Positions 6,988 through 14,891 of a stretch of 64,000 nucleotides of DNA are shown one piece after another; position 1 is the first letter of the stretch; each line of letters opens with the position of its first letter. The notes beneath the pieces are model-generated. The model searched no databases. It was given only the letters and a program-made list of their open reading frames with translations, and was not told the origin of the DNA. Source of the stretch: Aestuariivita sp049276915 (GTDB taxonomy: Bacteria; Pseudomonadota; Alphaproteobacteria; Rhodobacterales; Rhodobacteraceae); contig NZ_JBASXK010000134.1 of assembly GCF_049276915.1 (NCBI RefSeq), forward strand, positions 12,973 through 76,972, in the 5' to 3' direction. A program made the translations under genes and the position numbers.

Positions 6988-8562
6988 ATGACTGACAAGA
7001 CACAAAAAGATCGCGTGTGGATCTTTGACACCACCTTGCGCGACGGCGAGCAAAGCCCCGGCGCAACCATGACACATGCCGAAAAGCTCGAGATTGCCGA
7101 GCTGCTGGACGACATGGGTGTCGATATCATCGAGGCCGGTTTTCCGATTGCATCCGAGGGCGATTTCGCCGCCGTTTCCGAGATCGCCGAGCGGTCCAGA
7201 AATGCTGTGATCTGCGGGCTGGCACGCGCACAGATCGGTGACATCGACCGCTGCTGGGACGCGGTGAGACATGCGGCCAAACCGCGTATTCACACATTCA
7301 TCGGCACGTCGCCGCTGCATCGGGCGATCCCGAACCTGACCATGGATGAAATGGCCGAGCGTATCCATCAAACCGTCACCCATGCCCGCAACCTCTGCGA
7401 GGATGTGCAATGGTCGCCCATGGATGCCACCCGCACCGAATGGGATTATCTTGCCCGTGTGGTGGAAATCGCGATCAAGGCCGGGGCCTCGACGATCAAC
7501 ATCCCCGACACGGTGGGCTATACGGCACCTGTTGAATCGGCGGATCTGATCCGCCGTCTCATCGCCGAGGTGCCCGGGGCCCATGACGTGATCTTTGCCA
7601 CCCATTGCCACAATGATCTGGGCATGGCGACGGCGAATTCGCTGGCCGCCGTCGAAGGTGGCGCGCGGCAGATCGAATGCACGATCAACGGTCTGGGGGA
7701 ACGCGCGGGCAACACGGCGCTTGAAGAAGTGGTCATGGCGCTGAAGGTGCGCGGCGACATCATGCCGTTCTACACCGATATCGATACCAGGAAGATCATG
7801 CATATCTCGCGGCGGGTTTCGACCGTGTCGGGTTTCCCGGTTCAGTTCAACAAGGCCATTGTCGGCAAGAACGCCTTTGCCCATGAATCCGGCATCCACC
7901 AGGATGGCATGCTGAAAAACGCCGAAACATTCGAGATCATGCGCCCCGAAGACGTGGGCCTGTCCGGCACCTCGCTGCCCTTGGGCAAGCATTCGGGTCG
8001 GGCAGCCTTGCGGGCCAAACTGGGCGAACTGGGCTATGAGGTTGGCGACAACCAGCTCAAGGATGTCTTCGTGCGCTTCAAGGAACTCGCCGACCGCAAG
8101 AAGGAAGTCTATGACGACGACATCGTCGCACTGGTCTCGGCAACGACGGATTCCGGAGCCGACAGGTTGCAGATCGTTTCGCTGAAAGTCGTTTGCGGCA
8201 CCGGCGGGCCTGCCGAAGCGACGCTGGAAATGGAGATAGACGGTCGCGATGCCATCGCCACGGCATCGGGCGACGGGCCGGTCGACGCCACGTTCAAGGC
8301 AGTGCGCGCGCTGCACCCGAACGACGCCCGGCTTCAGCTTTATCAGGTCAATGCGGTGACAGAGGGGACGGATGCGCAAGCCACCGTATCGGTCAGGCTG
8401 GAAGAGGACGGGGTTATCGCCACCGGACAATCTGCCAATACGGATACCGTCGTGGCCTCAGCCATGGCCTATGTCAGCGCACTGAACCGGTTGCTGGTCA
8501 GACGCGACAAGATGGGCCCCGGCGCGGACTCGCGGGAAATCTCGTGGAAGCAACTGAACTGA
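6988..8562 (+). CDS. leuA: 2-isopropylmalate synthase
   Basis: A 524-aa enzyme catalysing acetyl-CoA + 2-oxoisovalerate to 2-isopropylmalate, the first committed step of leucine synthesis in the cytosol. The HMGL-like catalytic domain shows DTTLRDGEQSPG (14-25) and the metal-binding HCHNDLGMATANS; HESGIHQDGMLKN follows in the linker, and the last ~120 residues are the leucine-sensing LeuA regulatory domain. The ATG at 6988 gives the usual family N-terminus, but its Shine-Dalgarno is weak. An in-frame ATG at 6943 (15 residues longer) has a much better one (AGGAG, 5-nt spacing) and may be the true start. A leucine leader peptide lies upstream. The stop is only 3 bp from the stop of the convergent DUF1244 gene. 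Confidence 0.97.
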   Translation: MTDKTQKDRVWIFDTTLRDGEQSPGATMTHAEKLEIAELLDDMGVDIIEAGFPIASEGDFAAVSEIAERSRNAVICGLARAQIGDIDRCWDAVRHAAKPRIHTFIGTSPLHRAIPNLTMDEMAERIHQTVTHARNLCEDVQWSPMDATRTEWDYLARVVEIAIKAGASTINIPDTVGYTAPVESADLIRRLIAEVPGAHDVIFATHCHNDLGMATANSLAAVEGGARQIECTINGLGERAGNTALEEVVMALKVRGDIMPFYTDIDTRKIMHISRRVSTVSGFPVQFNKAIVGKNAFAHESGIHQDGMLKNAETFEIMRPEDVGLSGTSLPLGKHSGRAALRAKLGELGYEVGDNQLKDVFVRFKELADRKKEVYDDDIVALVSATTDSGADRLQIVSLKVVCGTGGPAEATLEMEIDGRDAIATASGDGPVDATFKAVRALHPNDARLQLYQVNAVTEGTDAQATVSVRLEEDGVIATGQSANTDTVVASAMAYVSALNRLLVRRDKMGPGADSREISWKQLN

Positions 8563-8565
8563 TGC

Positions 8566-8883
8566 CTAGGCGTCCTTTGCGGTGACATTCTCGGAGAAGG
8601 CCTTTTCGAAGGCCTTCTGCTTATCCGCATTGGCTTCGGTCTGATAGGTGGATTTCCACGCGTCCATGGTCATGCCGTAGAAAATCTCGCGCGCCTCGTC
8701 CTTGCCCATGTCGATGCCCTTTTCATTGGCGGCTTCCTGGTACCAACGGCTCAGGCAATTGCGACAGAACCCGGTCAGGTTCATCATGTCTATGTTCTGA
8801 ACATCCGTGCGGTCTTGCATCAGATGCTGGCGCAGACGGCGGAAGGCTGCGGCTTCCAGCTCGATACGGGTTTGATCGTCCAT
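8566..8883 (-). CDS. DUF1244 family protein
   Basis: A 105-aa acidic cytosolic protein. The start MDDQTRIELEAAAFRRLRQHL is chosen at 8883, because the upstream in-frame extension (MHHKRKESL) has no support. The family block DVQNIDMMNLTGFCRNCLSRWYQEAA is nearly invariant and contains a CxxC pair, which could bind metal. No function is established for DUF1244 that I can state; it is widespread in Proteobacteria. It is convergent with leuA and follows the amidohydrolase on the minus strand at a distance of 89 bp. Confidence 0.88.
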   Translation of the reverse strand: MDDQTRIELEAAAFRRLRQHLMQDRTDVQNIDMMNLTGFCRNCLSRWYQEAANEKGIDMGKDEAREIFYGMTMDAWKSTYQTEANADKQKAFEKAFSENVTAKDA

Positions 8884-8972
8884 CAGGGATTCCTTTCGCT
8901 TGTGGTGCATGATGTAGGGGCCATGCCCTCTTCTGTCACCCGGGCAATTTTCACGGCCCCCACGGTGGCACC

Positions 8973-9710
8973 TCAGAGCGCCGAGAGTTCCAGCGCCTGC
9001 TTCAGGGCCGGCGCAAGCCGTCTGGCCCAGTGGTTTTGCCCCTCGGTATCGGCGATCAGATCGTTGCGGATCTCGATCAGGACATTGGGTCGGCCCAACC
9101 GCGTGGCATGGCGGTGAATCGCGTCGCCGGGCAGGTGCCCCGAGTAGGGCGCGTTATCTCCGACACAAAGATCGCCCTCGGCCTGCAACAGGGTGATCAG
9201 GGGACGGGCAAGCCGATCATCCTCTGCGTAAAGCACACCAATGTCCCAAGGCCTCGGATCACGTCCGCGCAGCTGTCGCGTGAAGCTGTGCATCGACACA
9301 ACCACCGTGTGCGGCAGAGCCGTCATCCGCGCAAGCTCGGCGTCATAGGGGCGATAGCACATGTCCATCCGCCTCTCGATTTCTATGTCATCTGCATGGC
9401 GGTTTGCCGGGATGATCGAGCCGTCATAAAGCTTCATCAGCAGGGTGGGATCGTCCGGGCCGCGATTGGGATCAATCACAAGGCGCGAGAAATTGGCCGC
9501 CAGAACCGGTCCGTCCAGCAACACACCCAATTCCCGAGCGACACCATAGGCCCCGGGATCATAGGCGATATGGCGCTCCATATCCGTGCGGTGCAAACCC
9601 AGATCACCGCCGGCCACATCGGGCGGGACAACATTGGTCGCGTGATCGCAGGTGATCAGCCAGGGTCCGGGGCGGGTTTCGCCGTGAAGGAAAAAAGGTG
9701 TGTATGTCAT
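8973..9710 (-). CDS. N-formylglutamate amidohydrolase family protein
   Basis: A 245-aa protein of the N-formylglutamate deformylase (HutG/FGase) family. Recognisable segments are the N-terminal CDHATNVVP (metal-site region), LDGPVLAANFSRLVIDPNR, VVVSMHSFTRQL and the C-terminal VLIEIRNDLI. The known reaction is N-formyl-L-glutamate to formate and glutamate, the last step of one histidine-degradation route. No hut genes are nearby, so the actual substrate may be another N-formyl or N-acyl amino acid. No signal peptide is seen. The same family is often a stand-alone gene in roseobacters. Confidence 0.85.
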   Translation of the reverse strand: MTYTPFFLHGETRPGPWLITCDHATNVVPPDVAGGDLGLHRTDMERHIAYDPGAYGVARELGVLLDGPVLAANFSRLVIDPNRGPDDPTLLMKLYDGSIIPANRHADDIEIERRMDMCYRPYDAELARMTALPHTVVVSMHSFTRQLRGRDPRPWDIGVLYAEDDRLARPLITLLQAEGDLCVGDNAPYSGHLPGDAIHRHATRLGRPNVLIEIRNDLIADTEGQNHWARRLAPALKQALELSAL

Positions 9711-9835
9711 GGGATGTTCATGGCTCTCACTGCAGGTTTAGGCGAGTTGCTCAGGAATGGGAATTGGGCGATAAGCGGGAAAAGCACTGTTTGCGATAAC
9801 ATTGCTTCAGACATCAGAAAGGCAGACATTCAGAC

Positions 9836-11281
9836 ATGCGACGGTTGAGAAACGTCAAGATCGTGGCCACCCTCGGCCCGGCATCCGAAGCCTATGAGAT
9901 GATCCGCGCGCTGCACGACGCAGGCGCAGATGTGTTTCGTTTGAACATGTCCCATGGCAGCCACGCGGATATCCGTGCCAAACATGCGATCATCCGCCAG
10001 GTGGAAAAGGATGTCGATGGCACCATCGCGATCCTTGCGGATCTGCAGGGCCCCAAGCTGCGCGTGGGAACTTTCGCCAATGAGGCTGAAGACCTGGTGG
10101 AAGGGGAAAGCTTTCGTCTGGACCTTGATCCGGCTGAGGGGGATGCCACCCGCGTCTGCCTGCCGCACCCCGAGATTTTCGCGGTTCTGGAACCGGGTGC
10201 GTCCTTGCTGGTCAATGACGGCAAGATCCGCCTTCAGGTCACTACCTGTGGCGCGGATTTTGCCGATTGCATCGTGAAGAACGGCGGAACGATCTCGAAC
10301 CGCAAGGGTGTGAACGTCCCTGACGTTGTGCTGCCGCTGGCCGCCCTCAGCGAGAAGGATCGCGCCGATCTTGAGTTCGTTTGCGAGTTGGGCGTGGATT
10401 GGCTGGCTCTGTCCTTCGTGCAACGTCCCGAGGACGTGACCGAAGCGCGCGAACTGGCGCGCGGGCGCGCGGCGATTCTGTCCAAGATCGAAAAGCCGGC
10501 CGCCGTGGACCGCTTTGATGACATCCTTGCGGTGTCGGACGGAATCATGGTGGCGCGCGGCGATCTGGGTGTGGAACTGCCGGTTCAGGCGGTTCCGCCC
10601 ATTCAGAAGCGGCTGACACGCAAATGCCGCGCCGCGGCCAAGCCGGTGATCGTGGCCACCCAGATGCTGGAAAGCATGATTGAAAGCCCGATGCCGACGC
10701 GGGCCGAAGTCTCGGATGTGGCAACCGCCATCTATGAGGGAACGGACGCGATCATGCTGTCGGCCGAAAGCGCTGCGGGCAAGTATCCGATCGAGGCGGT
10801 GCGCACCATGGACAAGGTGGCCATCGAAGTCGAGGCGGATCCGACCTACACCCAGATCATTGCCGCCTCGCGCAGCGTCAAGGGCCATACGATTGCCCAT
10901 GCCATCGTGGCCGCCGCGCGTGAGATCGCCGAGACTACGGATATCAAGGCGATCTGCTGTTTCACCCAGTCCGGTACTACCGCTCTGTTGACCGCGCGCG
11001 AGCGTCCCGGCGTGCCGATCATCGCGCTGACGCCTCTCAAGCGCACCGCTCGACGTCTGGCGCTCAGCTGGGGATGCAACTGCGTGCTGACCGGCGAGTT
11101 GGAACGCTTCAAACTCGCCGTGGTCAGTGCCGCAAAGGCCGCGCGCGCCGAAGGCTTTGCCTCCGAAAAAGATCAGATCGTCGTGACAGCCGGGGTGCCG
11201 TTCAACGTGCCCGGCTCGACCAACATCCTGCGCGTGGCCCCGTGTGACGAACGTTTGATTTTCAACACTGATCCGGAATAA
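9836..11281 (+). CDS. pyk: Pyruvate kinase
   Basis: A 481-aa glycolytic enzyme converting phosphoenolpyruvate + ADP to pyruvate + ATP. Visible features are the N-terminal VKIVATLGPAS, FRLNMSHG, the active-site lysine strand ILSKIEKPAAVD, the metal region VARGDLGVELP, and ATQMLESMIESPMPTRAE. The C-terminal ~130 residues form the regulatory domain. The start MRRLRNVKIVATLGP is standard for alphaproteobacterial pyruvate kinases. A small membrane-protein gene follows after 42 bp. Confidence 0.97.
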   Translation: MRRLRNVKIVATLGPASEAYEMIRALHDAGADVFRLNMSHGSHADIRAKHAIIRQVEKDVDGTIAILADLQGPKLRVGTFANEAEDLVEGESFRLDLDPAEGDATRVCLPHPEIFAVLEPGASLLVNDGKIRLQVTTCGADFADCIVKNGGTISNRKGVNVPDVVLPLAALSEKDRADLEFVCELGVDWLALSFVQRPEDVTEARELARGRAAILSKIEKPAAVDRFDDILAVSDGIMVARGDLGVELPVQAVPPIQKRLTRKCRAAAKPVIVATQMLESMIESPMPTRAEVSDVATAIYEGTDAIMLSAESAAGKYPIEAVRTMDKVAIEVEADPTYTQIIAASRSVKGHTIAHAIVAAAREIAETTDIKAICCFTQSGTTALLTARERPGVPIIALTPLKRTARRLALSWGCNCVLTGELERFKLAVVSAAKAARAEGFASEKDQIVVTAGVPFNVPGSTNILRVAPCDERLIFNTDPE

Positions 11282-11323
11282 CCTCGGCCTGACAAGAGTG
11301 CGGACATGGAAAGGGAACGGGAT

Positions 11324-11548
11324 ATGGATCCGGACATGGCGCTTATCTTCGGACTGATCCTGGGTGGATTGTCTGTCGTTGGCATGCTGAGCGCGATCAG
11401 CGACGGGCGCGGACCACGTGCCTCGGCCGTCAGTGTTCTGATCGCGGGGGGGCTTGTGATCTATGCGCTCACGACCAAGCCCGGCGGATATGCGATGGCC
11501 CAGATTCCGGACGTTTTTTTCAGCGTTGTGGCGCGGCTTCTGCCCTGA
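11324..11548 (+). CDS. Small two-helix membrane protein downstream of pyk
   Basis: A 74-aa protein with the ATG at 11324 preferred (an ATG at 11306 adds MERERD). Two hydrophobic stretches are visible, ALIFGLILGGLSVVGML and ASAVSVLIAGGLVIYAL, separated by a short charged loop, with an amphipathic tail. I do not recognise a named family. It lies 42 bp after pyk and is probably co-transcribed. Confidence 0.6.
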   Translation: MDPDMALIFGLILGGLSVVGMLSAISDGRGPRASAVSVLIAGGLVIYALTTKPGGYAMAQIPDVFFSVVARLLP

Positions 11549-11674
11549 AGGGGCCAAGCCGGGTCGCGGTCTGATCCTGAACACGGGGCGGGCCATCTTC
11601 GTCTGGTCCGCATGCCGTGCCACTGCGCCGGTCGCAGAGGGCGGCGTGTCCGGGATTTGTGTGGCTAAACCCCC

Positions 11675-11703
11675 TTGCCTTAAAGCCGCGCTGCGCCTAT
11701 ACG
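11675..11703 (+). promoter_or_regulatory. Sigma-70-type promoter candidate for rpmI-rplT
   Basis: TTGCCT, 17 nt and TATACG fit a -35/-10 pair about 75 bp upstream of rpmI, leaving a leader of roughly 65 nt. No hairpin resembling an L20 autoregulatory site is obvious in that leader. Confidence 0.45.
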
Positions 11704-11777
11704 CCTGCTTCCAGTTGCGCGACCGGCCAAAGTGGCATGCCGAGTCGCGCTAGAACCGATCGACCAAGGAGACGGAA

Positions 11778-11978
11778 ATGCCCAAGATGAAGACAAAGTC
11801 GAGCGCCAAGAAGCGCTTCAAAGTCACAGCTACCGGTAAGGTGCTGTCAGGTCAGGCAGGCAAACGCCACGGCATGATCAAAAGAACCCGGAAATTCATC
11901 CGTGACGCACGCGGCACCACGACGCTCAGCGCTCCCGATGCAAAAATCGTCAAGGGCTTCATGCCCTACGACCGCTGA
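11778..11978 (+). CDS. rpmI: 50S ribosomal protein L35
   Basis: A 66-aa, highly basic protein starting MPKMKTKSSAKKRFKVT and ending KGFMPYDR, typical of full-length L35 in alphaproteobacteria. It is a component of the large ribosomal subunit. It is preceded by AAGGAGACGG and lies 15 bp upstream of rplT with which it forms the usual two-gene operon. infC is not adjacent here. Confidence 0.98.
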   Translation: MPKMKTKSSAKKRFKVTATGKVLSGQAGKRHGMIKRTRKFIRDARGTTTLSAPDAKIVKGFMPYDR

Positions 11979-11993
11979 TAGGAGGCCAGAGAT

Positions 11994-12359
11994 ATGTCCC
12001 GCGTCAAAGGTGGTACCACAACCCACGCCCGTCACAAGAAAGTCGTCAAGGCCGCAAAAGGCTATTACGGCCGTCGCAAGAATACCTTCAAGGTGGCCAA
12101 ACAGGCCGTCGACAAGGCCAACCAATACGCCACGCGCGACCGTCGCACGCGCAAGCGGAACTTCCGCGCGCTGTGGATCCAGCGGATCAACGCCGCCGTG
12201 CGCAGCCATGACGAGGCGCTGACATACAGCCGCTTCATCAACGGTCTGGCGCTTGCCGGTATCGAAGTGGACCGCAAGGTTCTGGCCGATCTGGCCGTGC
12301 ATGAGCCCGAAGCCTTCGGCGCGATTGTCGCGCAGGCCAAAGGCGCGCTGAGCGCATAA
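11994..12359 (+). CDS. rplT: 50S ribosomal protein L20
   Basis: A 121-aa basic ribosomal protein starting MSRVKGGTTTHARHKKVVK with the family block GRRKNTFKVAKQAV and LWIQRINAAVR. L20 is an early 23S rRNA-binding assembly protein. AGGAGGCC precedes the start. The gene ends just before a strong intrinsic terminator. Confidence 0.98.
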   Translation: MSRVKGGTTTHARHKKVVKAAKGYYGRRKNTFKVAKQAVDKANQYATRDRRTRKRNFRALWIQRINAAVRSHDEALTYSRFINGLALAGIEVDRKVLADLAVHEPEAFGAIVAQAKGALSA

Positions 12360-12385
12360 ACCGCGCAACAGCCGAAACCGACATG

Positions 12386-12412
12386 AAGGTGCCCGCTACC
12401 GGGCGCCTTTTT
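12386..12412 (+). terminator. Intrinsic terminator after rplT
   Basis: GGTGCCCG-ctac-CGGGCGCC forms an 8-bp stem (one G.U pair) followed by TTTTT. Confidence 0.85.
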
Positions 12413-12564
12413 CGTTATCGGCCTGCCGTGGCGAGCCGACCCGCGCATGGCATCTGCTGAAACATGCGGCACCCGGGACTGATATGCGCCAGGAAAGGTC
12501 AAAAGTGACTCCCCCTGTTGCGTGTCCAGGGTTAGGTTTGACAGCGTCGGATATGGAGATCCCA

Positions 12565-13047
12565 ATGACACCACTGGCCCAGGCCGCAGCCGTTTGTGCG
12601 ATCGTTCTTGGCACAGGAGCGGCCACCGTGACTGCGATAAAGGGCGATGTGGTCGAGCCCGTCATTCCCGACGCGCCTTGGGCACTCAGCACAGCCTTGG
12701 ATGGGCGGACATTCTACACAGTGGATATCGTGCAACAAACCGGTGAAGTGCTGGAAGATCAGTTGATCTTCAAGGACGGCACCTTCCAATCCGCAATGTG
12801 TCAGAAATACTGTGATTTCGGCTGGACCCCGTATCAGACCTGGTCCGAGGGCGACACGGTGCATTTCACAGCCACAACCACTTGTCCGGATGCTCCGCAC
12901 AGGGTTGTCTGGCACGGTGCGGTGACAGGGGACGAGGTCAGCTTTGAAGCCACATGGACCACACGCCGCTGGTACTGGACCCACCAGATCAACGCCATCG
13001 GATCCGGGTCCGTGACACCACCAGCGGGCGAGGCACCAACCGGGTGA
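12565..13047 (+). CDS. Uncharacterised exported or membrane-anchored protein
   Basis: A 160-aa protein; the ATG at 12565 is chosen because GGAG lies 6 nt upstream. Residues 1-26 are hydrophobic with few charges (MTPLAQAAAVCAIVLGTGAATVTA), fitting a signal peptide or N-terminal anchor. The rest is beta-rich, with repeated Trp/Thr patterns (TFYTVDIVQQTG, DFGWTPYQTW, TWTTRRWYWTH) and three cysteines (MCQKYC, TTCPD). I do not recognise the family. Its stop overlaps the GTG start of the next gene (GTGA), so the two are almost certainly translated together. Confidence 0.7.
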   Translation: MTPLAQAAAVCAIVLGTGAATVTAIKGDVVEPVIPDAPWALSTALDGRTFYTVDIVQQTGEVLEDQLIFKDGTFQSAMCQKYCDFGWTPYQTWSEGDTVHFTATTTCPDAPHRVVWHGAVTGDEVSFEATWTTRRWYWTHQINAIGSGSVTPPAGEAPTG

Positions 13048-13706
13048 CCGCTGATCCTTTGCCGCCTGGGCGCAGCCTTTTTGCCATTGGACTGCGCGTG
13101 GTTGCGTTGCTGGGTGCCGTAGTGTTGGGCACATGGGCCGCGCATGCGCTGAAAGAGGCGCTGGATCTCCAGATCATGCCCGGAAACGAACAGAAGGTGC
13201 ACAGCATGCTGATGGTCGCCATTGCGGCCTATGTTTTGTTGCTGGCCATGCCGTTCGTGCCGGGGGCCGAGGTCGGCCTTGCCATGCTGACCGCCTTTGG
13301 TGCCGCGATTGTGCCCCTGGTCTATGGCGCTACGGTGCTGGCGATGCTTCTGGCCTATGCCATCGGAAGCCTTTTGCCGGTCACCGTATTGGCACGGATA
13401 TTGCGGTTCTTCAGGATGCGCCGCGCCTCTGATCTGGTGACCCGCGCCGCGGAACTCGAGCGCGAAGACAGGCTCAACCTGCTTCTGGAAAGCGCCCCGC
13501 CCCGTGCGCTGTCCCTGGTGCTGCGCCACCGGTACGTGGCGTTGGCTCTGGCCATCAATGTGCCGGGAAATTCGATTGTCGGGGGGGGTGGTGGCATCAT
13601 GATCCTGGCCGGCCTCAGCGGGCTTTTTGCGCCGCTGCCGACCTTTCTTGCGATTGCCATCGGCGTGTCGCCGATTCCCTTGGTGATCTTCGTGTTGGGA
13701 GCCTAG
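13044..13706 (+). CDS. Uncharacterised polytopic membrane protein
   Basis: A 220-aa protein, start GTG at 13044 overlapping the upstream stop. Hydrophobic segments lie near the N-terminus (LFAIGLRVVALLGAVVLGTW), in the middle (MLMVAIAAYVLLLAMPFVPGAEVGLAML and the following helix), and at the C-terminus (LPTFLAIAIGVSPIPLVIFVL), with a charged loop (RRASDLVTRAAELEREDR) between. Glycine-rich VPGNSIVGGGGGIM and PFVPGAEVG recall the reentrant loops of DedA/VTT (TVP38-like) proteins, but this similarity is weak and is my inference. Confidence 0.65.
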   Translation: MTADPLPPGRSLFAIGLRVVALLGAVVLGTWAAHALKEALDLQIMPGNEQKVHSMLMVAIAAYVLLLAMPFVPGAEVGLAMLTAFGAAIVPLVYGATVLAMLLAYAIGSLLPVTVLARILRFFRMRRASDLVTRAAELEREDRLNLLLESAPPRALSLVLRHRYVALALAINVPGNSIVGGGGGIMILAGLSGLFAPLPTFLAIAIGVSPIPLVIFVLGA

Positions 13707-13715
13707 TCGGGAGGC

Positions 13716-14891
13716 CTAGTCGGAGGGCAAGCGTTTTTGCGATATCGCCGCCAAAGCGCCGATGAGCAGAATGCCGGAGGCCGCCAGAAGGCTGGCACCG
13801 ATATCGCCCGTCGCATCCCCGATCAGGCCAGCGCCCACCGGCCCCAGGGTCTGGGCCACGGCAAAGGTCACCGTGAACAGGCTGATCGCGGCACCCCAAC
13901 TTTCCTGCGGCAGGTTCTGGCGGGTGAAATTGGTGATTGCACCCGGAGCCATGAAGACGGACAGCCCGAAAACGATCGCCGAGATGATCAACCCCACAGG
14001 GCCGGGCCACAACACCGGCAGGCTGGATCCGATGGCGATATTCACCAGGATCAACGCGAGGGGTACGCCATTGGCGAAGCGCGCGAACACCCCTCGCCAG
14101 AGGAAGGGAGAGGCTGAAATGCACAGCCCCACCAAGGTCCAGACACCGGCAATCTGCCACGCTGGCGCGTCCTGCGCAGTCATCCAGGCCGCGATGAAGG
14201 TCAGGTAGACGATGTATCCAAGACCGAACCCGGCATAGCCGCCGAATTCTCCCAGCATCCGGCGCAAAGGCACCGGGGCCGGGCGCGGAGCGCCCCCGGT
14301 GGCCGGGCGCAATTGCCGTGCAGCCCACAGGGAAAAGGGGCAGAAGGCAAAACTGACCACACCGATCACGATCCAGCCCCAGGCCCAGGCGGAGGTGCCA
14401 TAAAGCGCCAGCACCAAAGGCAGGCTCAGGCCGCTCAGCACGATGCCCATGCCGCCGCCCACGCCGAAATAGATGGCGATCGACAAGGCATTGCGGCGCG
14501 GGTTGTCGGTGAACAGCGCCGCAGCCAGTGCCCCGCCGGTCGCAAAGCTCATCGCGCCCAGAAGCCCGGCCGCAAAGCGCCAGAGGGATTGCGCCCAAAG
14601 CGCCTCGTTCAGACCCGTGGCGAACAAGGTGATCGCCGTGGTCCAGACCCCGAAGGCAAACAGCGGCGCGGGCGGCAGCCGTCGCAGCAACACCAGCGTC
14701 AGCACAGCCCCCACCACATATCCCAGCGCATTTGCCGTGTTCAGCCACCCGGCCTGCGTATAGCTCCAGCCCAGTTCGGCACGCATGGCAGGCAACAGCA
14801 ATCCGTAGGCAAAGCGCGCAAAGCCGTTGGTGACGCAGACACCCAGCGTCAGCCCGGCCAGGATCAGCCAGTTGCGAGTCGCGGGGTTCAC
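13716..14891 (-). CDS. MFS transporter, YbfB/YjiJ family
   Basis: A 391-aa transporter with about 12 predicted helices. The GTG start directly abuts the TAG of the upstream serine hydrolase. The N-terminal NGFARFAYGLLLPAMRAELGWSYTQAGWLNTANALGY is characteristic of the YbfB/YjiJ (MFS_4) subgroup. Substrate is unknown; the family is generally treated as exporters. It probably forms a two-gene unit with the hydrolase. Confidence 0.88.
   Translation of the reverse strand: MNPATRNWLILAGLTLGVCVTNGFARFAYGLLLPAMRAELGWSYTQAGWLNTANALGYVVGAVLTLVLLRRLPPAPLFAFGVWTTAITLFATGLNEALWAQSLWRFAAGLLGAMSFATGGALAAALFTDNPRRNALSIAIYFGVGGGMGIVLSGLSLPLVLALYGTSAWAWGWIVIGVVSFAFCPFSLWAARQLRPATGGAPRPAPVPLRRMLGEFGGYAGFGLGYIVYLTFIAAWMTAQDAPAWQIAGVWTLVGLCISASPFLWRGVFARFANGVPLALILVNIAIGSSLPVLWPGPVGLIISAIVFGLSVFMAPGAITNFTRQNLPQESWGAAISLFTVTFAVAQTLGPVGAGLIGDATGDIGASLLAASGILLIGALAAISQKRLPSD

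Noticed and set aside
6892..8430. 512-aa minus-strand frame opposite leuA
   Set aside because: Shadow of leuA; no family features.
9830..11623. 597-aa minus-strand open frame opposite pyk
   Set aside because: Antisense shadow of pyruvate kinase, with low-complexity Arg/His/Gln composition.
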